From NCBI RefSeq assembly GCF_000827555.1, contig NZ_CDOI01000057.1, forward strand, positions 1-64,000: DNA of 64,000 nucleotides, written 5' to 3'. A program made the translations under genes and the position numbers. Below are positions 18,075-24,624 of this stretch, piece by piece (position 1 is the stretch's first letter; each line of letters opens with the position of its first letter). This DNA comes from Capnocytophaga canis. GTDB taxonomy: Bacteria > Bacteroidota > Bacteroidia > Flavobacteriales > Flavobacteriaceae. Below the pieces are notes generated by a model, which saw nothing but the letters and a program-made list of their open reading frames with translations, was not told where the DNA came from and did not search any database.

Positions 18075-19322
18075 CTAAACTTGTTTTAATGGAGGTTCCT
18101 TAGATTTTCTGCGTTTCAATAACACGAAAATTCCAATAATGATAAGAATCAGCAAAATTGCAATAACGGGTCGGTAGAAGAGCCAAGCCGTAGCGATAAC
18201 AATCAAAGACCAAGCTATCCCAACAACACCTGCCACAACATAGACTCCTTTCTCAACAATATTTCCAAGAAACGGAACGACTTTAAACAGCATGGAAACA
18301 AATCCAAACATTGTCCTGATAGCTGTAATTATCAATATCACTCCCAACATACGAAGTCCCCACGTCATTTCTTCGTTGTCCGCATGAGCAGCTTCAAACA
18401 TCTGCTGTGCTGAAACCTCTCCTTTTGCTACTTCCACAACAGTTCTGCCATTACTAGCTTTGTACATTTCAAATGAATTCCCTTTCACACTAGCCAACAA
18501 CGAAATCACTGTAGGTTCCGTTTTTTCTACGGTAACTCTCACATCACCAACACCTGGTTTGTTGAACGACTTACCAATGTAAAGAACATTATCATTCACA
18601 TGTGTCATTTTCGGTTTTTCTTGCTCTTCATCGTTGTCAGAAGGCTCTATTGATTTTCGAACTCGTTTTTTGGCAGACAATCTGACCTTTTCGGCCTCCT
18701 TTTCTAAAATTTCATTTTGTTCTTTTGAAAGATTTATCTTGGCAGGAGTATTATTTTGAATCAATTGTAGAATAAACTCAGGCAATTTGTAAGCTCCGAA
18801 ATGAACGTTAGTGTTCAAAATCTCCTTATCGGGCAACTCTGCCAGGACAAAATTCTCATTCCGATACTCAGGATCGTGAAAATCCAGAGAATTTATTGGA
18901 GAACTCGACCATTCTTTTTTGTAGTGATATGTTGTTATTGTTTCCTCGCTCCCTCCCATATTCTGTACGGTCTCTGTCTCTGAGTGCTCTACCCATTGAT
19001 AGTATTCCACCTTACGACTCAATCCAATAGCTAATTCTCTAACTCCTAACAGATCGTCGTAAATAGAATCTTGAGGAGAAGCGAATCCTGAGGCATGAAT
19101 AAATTTACCTTCAAACTCTGGATTAATCGTATTAATATCCACAAGAGCAACCACTTCTGCAGCAGCTTCATTGAGGGCCTTTTTAGTTTTTACATAATTA
19201 CCCTCATTCCAAAATAAAGTAAAAGTACCGGCAACAAGTAATACCAATCCTACGATAATGTTTTTTAAGGAATTACCCAAACGCCGCCCATAACCTGTCC
19301 TGGTCGTTTCTGTGTAAGCCAT
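18075..19322 (-). CDS. TMEM43-like membrane protein
   Basis: The 415-residue product belongs to the TMEM43 family: an N-terminal helix with the FWNEGN motif (about 20-48), a long soluble middle part, and three or four C-terminal transmembrane helices (about 320-405) ending in a basic tail. In animals TMEM43 is a nuclear-envelope protein; bacterial homologues have no known function. A lysine- and glutamate-rich stretch (about 205-245) is probably flexible. A TACCTTTG box lies 51 bp upstream. Confidence 0.85.
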   Translation of the reverse strand: MAYTETTRTGYGRRLGNSLKNIIVGLVLLVAGTFTLFWNEGNYVKTKKALNEAAAEVVALVDINTINPEFEGKFIHASGFASPQDSIYDDLLGVRELAIGLSRKVEYYQWVEHSETETVQNMGGSEETITTYHYKKEWSSSPINSLDFHDPEYRNENFVLAELPDKEILNTNVHFGAYKLPEFILQLIQNNTPAKINLSKEQNEILEKEAEKVRLSAKKRVRKSIEPSDNDEEQEKPKMTHVNDNVLYIGKSFNKPGVGDVRVTVEKTEPTVISLLASVKGNSFEMYKASNGRTVVEVAKGEVSAQQMFEAAHADNEEMTWGLRMLGVILIITAIRTMFGFVSMLFKVVPFLGNIVEKGVYVVAGVVGIAWSLIVIATAWLFYRPVIAILLILIIIGIFVLLKRRKSKEPPLKQV

Positions 19323-19372
19323 TTTAATTATATTTAAGTTGTTCTTTCTTATTATTTCTCCACAAAGGTAAT

Positions 19373-19380
19373 TTAATTAC
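19373..19380 (-). promoter_or_regulatory. Promoter -7 box for the TMEM43-like gene
   Basis: Minus-strand TACCTTTG. The same octamer recurs at 19433-19440, exactly 60 bp away, next to ATTTCTCCA in both copies, so the promoter region may be partly duplicated at the edge of the phage debris. Confidence 0.5.
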
Positions 19381-19466
19381 ATCGAAAGAACAACTTTCTT
19401 AACAATAAAAAGAATTTCTCCATCGTATTTCACAAAGGTAGCCTGTTTTCAGACCTCAGATGATGG

Positions 19467-19688
19467 GTGTTAAAATCTGTTTTCTACGGCGATATAGAGA
19501 ATTTAATCGATCGAATGTCAAGCGTAACAGCAACTTTCAATCTGTCGCCTATTGATTTTGCTCAGTTCGACCTGTATAGCACAATCTACGTCAAGCAGTT
19601 AGGAAGCCTATTTATGCCTATATCAGTAACCTATACCGCAGGAGAATTTGCTACGGTGGAAATGCTTAGAATAAGCCCCGATGAAAAA
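19467..19688 (+). pseudogene. Fragment of a phage tail protein (C-terminal end)
   Basis: The open reading (GTG at 19467, no upstream extension) gives about 74 residues. From residue 21 it reads FNLSPIDFAQFDLYSTIYVK then QLGSLF and FATVEMLRI, which resembles the final segment of minor tail proteins of Bacteroidota prophages (pattern 'phi-x-P-x-D-x-x-x-x-D-x-x-x-x-I-Y-V-K', ending in VELIRI-like). The frame stays open to 19934, but that part is AT-rich and overlaps a better-supported gene on the other strand. I take it as a truncated remnant. Confidence 0.45.
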
Positions 19689-19699
19689 AATAATTCAAA

Positions 19700-19882
19700 T
19701 TACTTAAAAACATCTATTCTAAAAACCCACCAAAGCATAAAGGATAGCCAAAGTATGAAGAAAAAAATAAATAATATTACCATAATAGGCAATGAAAGGA
19801 CTATCCAAGTCTCAAAGTCAATAAAGTATAACAGTGAAAACCAAAATACGGCAAAGAGTAATAACCAATGTCGCTTTTTCAT
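19700..19882 (-). CDS. Small two-helix membrane protein (60 residues)
   Basis: The product begins MKKRHWLLLFAVFW and is almost wholly hydrophobic, with two predicted helices (about 6-26 and 29-53) rich in Phe and Trp. A canonical TATCTTTG box lies 21 bp upstream on the same strand, which supports it as a real gene rather than chance. It lies opposite the tail of the phage remnant frame. No family is recognised. A membrane toxin, a phage exclusion or immunity peptide, or a plain orphan are all possible. Confidence 0.5.
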   Translation of the reverse strand: MKKRHWLLLFAVFWFSLLYFIDFETWIVLSLPIMVILFIFFFILWLSFMLWWVFRIDVFK

Positions 19883-19902
19883 AACATCAAATTTTTATAC
19901 CA

Positions 19903-19910
19903 CAAAGATA
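19903..19910 (-). promoter_or_regulatory. Promoter -7 box for the 60-residue membrane protein
   Basis: Minus-strand TATCTTTG, 20 nt upstream of the ATG at 19882. Confidence 0.55.
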
Positions 19911-19963
19911 CAAAAAAAATATGGCAATAAATAATAAATATTGTCGGCACAGCACAGGTACTG

Positions 19964-20140
19964 ATGATGGTACAGGGTGTAATTCCATCCACTCCCATTA
20001 ATGAGCATGATGTTTTTGAAGCTCTGAAAGAATGCGGTTTTCAGTACAAACTTGTAAGTTTTGAGCATATTACCGATGATAAAGAGGTTATTTTGTACGG
20101 TTATCGTTGGATGTTATGGAAAAAAGAAATAAATTTGTAA
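19964..20140 (+). CDS. Short phage-associated reading frame (58 residues)
   Basis: The frame reads MMVQGVIPSTPINEHDVFEA and continues to WKKEINL. It has a normal codon pattern and a folded-protein composition (buried aromatics, acidic loops). It stays open upstream of the ATG back to 19931 (VGTAQVL), so the ATG may not be the original start and the gene may be 5'-truncated. It follows the tail-protein fragment and ends 18 bp before the next small gene. No family is recognised. Confidence 0.4.
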   Translation: MMVQGVIPSTPINEHDVFEALKECGFQYKLVSFEHITDDKEVILYGYRWMLWKKEINL

Positions 20141-20158
20141 GGTAAAAGGTTGTTAGTT

Positions 20159-20383
20159 ATGGATAACTCTAATGGTTTAGGTAGTTTTGTTTGGGGCATA
20201 ATTGTTGTTTTTGTTGCTCTGCTCACAGGTATTGTATGGTATCTATTTCAATATTGGTATATTATTGTAGGAGCTATTATGTTGTGGGTTATTTACGTAA
20301 TTATAGAATTTGAAGTTCGTAATCACAGAAAATTCAAGAGAGAACGTCAAAAACTTCTTGACAAGAAAAAATACACTCATTGA
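20159..20383 (+). CDS. Small two-helix membrane protein (74 residues)
   Basis: I start at the ATG at 20159 (MDNSNGLGSFVWG); a TTG at 20150 would add three residues. Two hydrophobic helices (about 9-28 and 33-52) are followed by a basic tail ending KKKYTH. A perfect 14-bp hairpin terminator begins 24 bp after the stop, which supports a real transcription unit. It may belong to the phage-derived cluster. Function unknown. Confidence 0.55.
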   Translation: MDNSNGLGSFVWGIIVVFVALLTGIVWYLFQYWYIIVGAIMLWVIYVIIEFEVRNHRKFKRERQKLLDKKKYTH

Positions 20384-20406
20384 CCTGTTTTTGGTTGTCC
20401 TTTCGT

Positions 20407-20449
20407 AAAATCGGATTGATTTGGAATTTTGCCATATCAATCCGATTTT
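20407..20449 (+). terminator. Terminator of the small membrane protein gene
   Basis: AAAATCGGATTGAT (20407-20420) pairs perfectly with ATCAATCCGATTTT (20436-20449), followed by T-rich sequence. Confidence 0.75.
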
Positions 20450-20451
20450 TT

Positions 20452-20532
20452 ATGGCACAAAATACCATTACCACAAAAGGCGCTTTAATTATTAACGACA
20501 AACAAAAAAGACTCCATTATAACGAAAATTAA
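20452..20532 (+). pseudogene. Truncated 26-residue reading frame
   Basis: ATG at 20452 opens MAQNTITTKGALIINDKQ and stops after 26 codons. The composition is that of a protein start, not of random AT-rich DNA, so it may be the cut-off beginning of a phage gene. It begins immediately after the terminator stem. Confidence 0.3.
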
Positions 20533-20611
20533 ATAATAAAAGATAAAGTAGTTTCTAAAAGTAAAATATGGAGACTTTACGTTTTACTTTCGTGTTTAAA
20601 TAAAATCGAAA

Positions 20612-20645
20612 AAAATAACCCGCTGTAGAACAGCGAGTTATTTTA
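20612..20645 (-). terminator. Terminator of the tRNA cluster
   Basis: AAAATAACCCGCTG and CAGCGAGTTATTTT form a 14-bp stem with one mismatch. On the minus strand it is followed by a T-rich run, 8 bp past the tRNA-Arg 3' end. Confidence 0.75.
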
Positions 20646-20652
20646 AAATCCG

Positions 20653-20726
20653 TGATCACGGCAGGATTCGAACCTGCGACCGTCTGCTTAGAAGGCAGAT
20701 GCTCTATCCAGCTGAGCTACGTGACC
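20653..20726 (-). tRNA. tRNA-Arg (anticodon TCT)
   Basis: The 74-nt minus-strand gene folds as a cloverleaf: acceptor GGTCACG with CGTGATC, D-arm with AGCTCAGCTGGATAGAGC, anticodon loop CTTCTAA (anticodon TCT) on stem TCTGC/GCAGA, and TTCGAATCC in the T-arm. CCA is not encoded. Its 3' end faces the phage debris, as expected if an element once integrated into it. Confidence 0.95.
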
Positions 20727-20787
20727 GCTCTAACCAAAAAATATATTTCAAAAATGCTATGACATTAATGAAATATATTCTAAGCTG

Positions 20788-20862
20788 TCGGGGCGGCAGG
20801 ATTCGAACCTGCGACCTCCTGGTCCCAAACCAGGCGCGATGACCGGACTACGCTACGCCCCG
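20788..20862 (-). tRNA. tRNA-Pro (anticodon TGG)
   Basis: The 75-nt minus-strand gene has acceptor CGGGGCG with CGCCCCG, anticodon loop TTTGGGA (anticodon TGG) on stem CCTGG/CCAGG, and T-arm TTCGAATCC. CCA is not encoded. Confidence 0.95.
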
Positions 20863-20884
20863 TAAAATTATTTAAAAATTGATG

Positions 20885-20968
20885 CGGAGAGACTGGGACT
20901 CGAACCCAGGCATCGGTTACCCGATGACAGATTAGCAATCTGCTCCGTTACCACTCCGGCACCTCTCC
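20885..20968 (-). tRNA. tRNA-Ser (anticodon GCT)
   Basis: The 84-nt class II tRNA on the minus strand has acceptor GGAGAGG with TCTCTCC, anticodon GCT on stem CAGAT/ATCTG, a long variable arm (CATCGGGTAACCGATG) and T-loop TTCGAGT. Discriminator base G fits serine identity. Confidence 0.95.
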
Positions 20969-21149
20969 TCACTTATTGTTATGAACGTCTTTATTTCTGT
21001 TTTGCGAGTGCAAATATATAATCTTTTTTTTTTTTACGCAAATATATTTCAAACTTTTTTAAAAAAACATCTTACGTCATTGATTATCAAATGTAAAAAA
21101 ATATACATGATAAAATGTCTTACAAGATGTTACTTTAAATATATTTTTT

Positions 21150-21157
21150 TATCTTTG
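21150..21157 (+). promoter_or_regulatory. Promoter -7 box for the CapA-like gene
   Basis: TATCTTTG, 18 bp upstream of the ATG at 21176. Confidence 0.6.
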
Positions 21158-21175
21158 TGAAAAATCACCTTAACA

Positions 21176-22267
21176 ATGAAAAGAAAACTTTTTTTTATCT
21201 TTTTACTACATTTTTTCGCAATAAAGGCACAGGAATCAAATAACTCCGTCTCACTGTTGTTTATGGGCGACATCATGGGACACAGCCCTCAAATTGAAGG
21301 AGCGTATGACAACGAAAAAAAAGCATATGATTATATTCCTGTGTTTGAAAAAGTTAAACATATTTTTCAAAAGCACGATTTTGTTATCGGGAATTTAGAA
21401 GTTACTCTAGCTGGGAAACCTTTTAAAGGGTATCCACAATTTTCATCACCTGATGAACTCGCTGTAGCTTGTAAAGAAAGTGGTATCGGAGTATTGGTTA
21501 CTGCAAACAATCACTCCTGTGACCGAGGTAAACAGGGGATTATTAGAACGTTGGACGTATTAGATTCTCTGCAAATTGCACACACGGGAACGTTTCGTAA
21601 TCAAGAGGAGTTTGAAAAGAACAACCTGCTCGTACTGTCCAAAAACCACATCACCATAGGGATTCTGAACTATACATATGGCACTAACGGACTGCCAATT
21701 CCTAAGCCTACTGTCGTAAATTTGATTGATTTAGAAAAAATGAAAGTTGACATTCAAAAAGCTAAAGAACAGGTGTTGGATCAGCTAATTGTAGTGATCC
21801 ATTGGGGAGTCGAATATCAACAAATTCAGCATAAAGAACAGGAAAAAATAGCTGATTTTTTGTTTAACAATGGTGTAGACATCATCATTGGTGGGCATCC
21901 ACATGTGTTACAACCGATGCACTACTATCCAAAAAACGCATTACACAACGGGCGTTTACTCGTTTATTCCTTAGGAAATTTCGTGTCGAATCAGCGGAAA
22001 CCAAATACTGACGGTGGAGCTATGTTTGAACTAACATTGCTCAAAGACGAACAAGGTACACATATCGTGGATTCAGGATATCACTTGGTATGGGTAAACC
22101 GAAGTCCAAAAGAAAATAAAAAGTATTTATACGAAGTCCTACCTTGTAGGGAATATGAAAACGCTAATTTCAAGGATTTAGATGTGAAAGCGATTGAATC
22201 TATGAAAACTTTTATCCAGAATTCAAGAGATTTATTCAAACGCAATACATTTATAGAAGAGAAATAA
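21176..22267 (+). CDS. CapA family metallophosphatase-fold protein
   Basis: A signal peptide (residues 1-19, ending IKAQ) leads into a PGA_cap domain (about 25-320). Visible motifs include MGDIMGH, NLEVTLAG, TANNHSCDRGKQG, VVIHWGVEY and IIGGHPHVLQP, whose Asp, Asn and His residues are the metal ligands of this calcineurin-like fold. CapA proteins are needed for poly-gamma-glutamate capsule export in Bacillus, but most Bacteroidota homologues are unlinked to capsule genes and have unknown substrates. No pgsB or pgsC partner is nearby, so a capsule role is not supported. The signal peptide suggests a periplasmic enzyme. Confidence 0.85.
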   Translation: MKRKLFFIFLLHFFAIKAQESNNSVSLLFMGDIMGHSPQIEGAYDNEKKAYDYIPVFEKVKHIFQKHDFVIGNLEVTLAGKPFKGYPQFSSPDELAVACKESGIGVLVTANNHSCDRGKQGIIRTLDVLDSLQIAHTGTFRNQEEFEKNNLLVLSKNHITIGILNYTYGTNGLPIPKPTVVNLIDLEKMKVDIQKAKEQVLDQLIVVIHWGVEYQQIQHKEQEKIADFLFNNGVDIIIGGHPHVLQPMHYYPKNALHNGRLLVYSLGNFVSNQRKPNTDGGAMFELTLLKDEQGTHIVDSGYHLVWVNRSPKENKKYLYEVLPCREYENANFKDLDVKAIESMKTFIQNSRDLFKRNTFIEEK

Positions 22268-22420
22268 GAGAATAACTAAACAAGCGTTTTCCCTATTACC
22301 AAAGTAAATAAAGACAGAAAATGGCAGAGATTTATTTTGTATGATTCAGAATAGGTTTTTTATTAGAGTAAAAAAGGAAAAGAAATGACATAAGTACATA
22401 TGAATCAATTATATACAAAA

Positions 22421-22465
22421 AAAAGTTTCAGATAACAATACTTTTAGGGTTGTTATCTGAAACTT
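22421..22465 (-). terminator. Terminator of the nusB-yajC unit
   Basis: A perfect 16-bp stem (AAGTTTCAGATAACAA with TTGTTATCTGAAACTT) and 11-nt loop. On the minus strand it is followed by TTTTTTTTG. It may also stop readthrough from the convergent CapA-like gene. Confidence 0.85.
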
Positions 22466-22484
22466 CTGTTTTTGAAATATTTAC

Positions 22485-22778
22485 TTACTTGGCTTCAGTT
22501 GAAGGAGTTGCGTTTGCCTTTTTTGACATTTCCAAGGAAATAGCGGAACGTTCAAATTTTATTTTTCCCGCCAAGGTTTCGATGACACAGCTATCATCGG
22601 TCAATTCAACGATTTTTCCGTGCATCCCTCCTTTGGTAACAACTTTATCGCCTTTTTTCATGTCTTGAATAAACTTTCTTTCTTGTTTTTGTCGGTTCAT
22701 CTGTGGGCGAATCATCAAAAAATAGACAACCGCAAGCATCAGAACAGGAATTAATAAATTAGAAAAATTAGGATCCAT
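22485..22778 (-). CDS. yajC: Preprotein translocase accessory subunit YajC
   Basis: The 97-residue protein has one N-terminal transmembrane helix (about 7-22) ending in the family motif YFLMIRPQMNRQK, then a soluble part with MKKGDKVVTKGGMHGKIVEL, also typical of YajC. It binds SecDF at the inner membrane and assists Sec export. It follows nusB by 31 bp on the same strand and ends before a strong terminator. Confidence 0.95.
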   Translation of the reverse strand: MDPNFSNLLIPVLMLAVVYFLMIRPQMNRQKQERKFIQDMKKGDKVVTKGGMHGKIVELTDDSCVIETLAGKIKFERSAISLEMSKKANATPSTEAK

Positions 22779-22809
22779 TGTATATAAATTTTAAAATTAT
22801 TACTTTTTC

Positions 22810-23754
22810 TTACAGAAGCCCTCTGCCAACCTTTTTCAACTCTTTTTTCTCGTCAAATTCTTTGGCTAAACTATCCAAAATACCATTGATAAAGACGTTG
22901 CTTTTATCTGTTGAGTATTCTTTAGCAATCTCAAGATACTCATTTAATGTTACTTTTACAGGGATTGTTGGGAATCTTAAAAATTCACAAATTGCCATTT
23001 TGATGATGATATTATCCAATTTGGCAACTCGCTCTTTATCCCAATTCTGAGTTTTATCATCAATGTAATTTTGGTATTTTTCATCATTCAACACTACTTT
23101 TTTCAATAAATCTTGAGCAAAAAGTTTATCCTCATCATTCTTATAAAGCTTCGGAACGAAATATTTTTCACTCTCATTCCCCTTAACTCCTTTCAATAAT
23201 TTAAGAATAAAGGTATTAACTATTGGGAAATCGTCTGTCCATGTCAGGTTAAAATCATTGATATACTCATACAATTTATCCTCACAGGCGATTATCTCTT
23301 TAAATATATTGATTAAAAACTCCTTATCTTTATCGAAATTCGTGGTTTTCTCGGCCATGTACTCATTATAGCACTTACTTTCGAGAATCTTCTTGTAGAT
23401 AATTTTAACGTATTCGGAATCTAAATCCCATCGATTCATACGAGCGTTATCAATAGTTTCATCCAACAATTCATTGCTCACAATCATTGTTAGTAGTCTA
23501 TTATCAATAAACTTTCTATTTGGATTTTTCTCGGCGGCGGTTGCTAAATATTTTCTTTGAGCTATCTCAATCTGCTGAGATGCCATTTTGTGAAGTTCCT
23601 TAAACAGTGCAAAAGTCAGCAAATAAAGATTGTACATATCTTCGGTGCTACGCTGCAAAAACTTTACCTCTTTGTCTAAATTTTGGCTTTGACTTAGCTC
23701 CATCGCATAAATGGATTGCATTACTTTTACTCTGACATGTCTTCTTGTGAGCAT
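22810..23754 (-). CDS. nusB: Transcription antitermination factor NusB
   Basis: The start MLTRRHVRVKVMQSIYAME is the NusB family opening, and the helical C-terminal part (about 180-300) contains the DKSNVFINGILDSLAKE signature. At 314 residues it is about twice the length of E. coli NusB; a longer helical N-terminal/middle region is normal in Bacteroidota. NusB with NusE (S10) binds boxA RNA and promotes rRNA antitermination. The yajC gene follows 31 bp downstream. Confidence 0.93.
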   Translation of the reverse strand: MLTRRHVRVKVMQSIYAMELSQSQNLDKEVKFLQRSTEDMYNLYLLTFALFKELHKMASQQIEIAQRKYLATAAEKNPNRKFIDNRLLTMIVSNELLDETIDNARMNRWDLDSEYVKIIYKKILESKCYNEYMAEKTTNFDKDKEFLINIFKEIIACEDKLYEYINDFNLTWTDDFPIVNTFILKLLKGVKGNESEKYFVPKLYKNDEDKLFAQDLLKKVVLNDEKYQNYIDDKTQNWDKERVAKLDNIIIKMAICEFLRFPTIPVKVTLNEYLEIAKEYSTDKSNVFINGILDSLAKEFDEKKELKKVGRGLL

Positions 23755-23814
23755 AACTTTAAGAACTATGATAATGGTATTGTAAAATAAAAATATATAT
23801 CGTTAAATCGGTGG

Positions 23815-23822
23815 CAAAAATA
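23815..23822 (-). promoter_or_regulatory. Promoter -7 box for nusB-yajC
   Basis: Minus-strand TATTTTTG, 60 bp upstream of the nusB start. Confidence 0.4.
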
Positions 23823-23916
23823 GGGTAAAAAAATGAAACTATCACAAAAAAAGGAAATTTAATCAGATCTTTTTAATGAAATTAAAAAACTACCCAAAAA
23901 AGAATGTCTTACAAAA

Positions 23917-23937
23917 TTAATTCCTTAACGGAATTAA
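23917..23937 (-). terminator. Hairpin after the DUF1573 gene
   Basis: TTAATTCC and GGAATTAA form an 8-bp stem with a 5-nt loop, followed on the minus strand by TTTTG. It separates the DUF1573 gene from nusB. Confidence 0.5.
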
Positions 23938-23983
23938 ACACCCTTTCTTGGATAGTTTCAACAAATGTTTTTATAGGAAAAGC

Positions 23984-24364
23984 CTATTGTTGTACAGTTC
24001 CTTTGATTCGCAAAGCCACAACTGGTTTTGTTTTAGCGTTTGAAGTTATAGTAACTGTTTTGCTGATTGGGCCAACACGATTTGTGTCATATTTCACCTC
24101 AATTTTCCCTTTTTCTCCTGGCATAATTGGCTTTCCTTTAGGGAAAGAAGGGACTGTACATCCACAACTTGAAGTAGCGTTAGCAATCACTAAAGGAGCT
24201 TTTCCTGTATTTGTAAATTCAAAAACACGCACTCCGTCGCTTCCAGCTTTGATTGTTCCGTAATCAATTTCTTCCGCTGTGAAAGTGATTTCAGCTGTTG
24301 CCTCTTGTGCATAAGTTACAAGACCAAACGTAGCTACGAATAAAAATGTTAAAAACTTTTTCAT
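23984..24364 (-). CDS. Exported DUF1573 domain protein
   Basis: The 126-residue product has a signal peptide (1-19, ending TYAQ) and one DUF1573 domain: IDYGTIKAGSDGVRVFEFTN, then the CGCT cysteine pair (about residues 69-71) and the GEKGKIEVKYDTN segment. The fold is an immunoglobulin-like domain (ASPM/SPD-2/Hydin type). Function is unknown, but the family is abundant and secreted in Bacteroidota. In Flavobacteriia it is often found near nusB and yajC, as here. Confidence 0.88.
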   Translation of the reverse strand: MKKFLTFLFVATFGLVTYAQEATAEITFTAEEIDYGTIKAGSDGVRVFEFTNTGKAPLVIANATSSCGCTVPSFPKGKPIMPGEKGKIEVKYDTNRVGPISKTVTITSNAKTKPVVALRIKGTVQQ

Positions 24365-24524
24365 GGTACAAAAAATTAAAATAATTAGTTATCTATATCA
24401 TTGTTATCATCAATAAACATGCCAAGGTTTGTATTTTTCGGTTAAAAGTTTAATAAACCATAGTTAATAGAACGCTAAATATGACACCTAGAACACCTCA
24501 AACATATTTATTAAAAACGTGGGG

Positions 24525-24532
24525 CAAAGATA
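24525..24532 (-). promoter_or_regulatory. Promoter -7 box for the DUF1573 gene
   Basis: Minus-strand TATCTTTG, 160 bp upstream of the start codon, which implies a long leader. It is back to back with the valS promoter. Confidence 0.45.
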
Positions 24533-24562
24533 AAAATTTTCTTTAAATAAACAATTATGTTT

Positions 24563-24570
24563 TATATTTG
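24563..24570 (+). promoter_or_regulatory. Promoter -7 box for valS
   Basis: TATATTTG, 54 bp upstream of the valS start codon. Confidence 0.55.
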
Positions 24571-24624
24571 CACTCAGATTTTGTAACACTCAATATTAAC
24601 ACTTAAAATAAAGAAAGTATCTTC

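Noticed and set aside
19689-19934. Continuation of the phage tail frame to 155 residues
   Set aside because: The part beyond SPDEK is AT-rich and overlaps the promoter-backed gene on the opposite strand.
20653-20726. Attachment-site duplication of the tRNA-Arg 3' end
   Set aside because: I looked for a second copy of the T-arm and acceptor sequence between 19300 and 20650 and found none.
21176-22267. Capsule (poly-gamma-glutamate) synthesis locus
   Set aside because: Only a CapA-like protein is present; no CapB, CapC or ligase genes are near.
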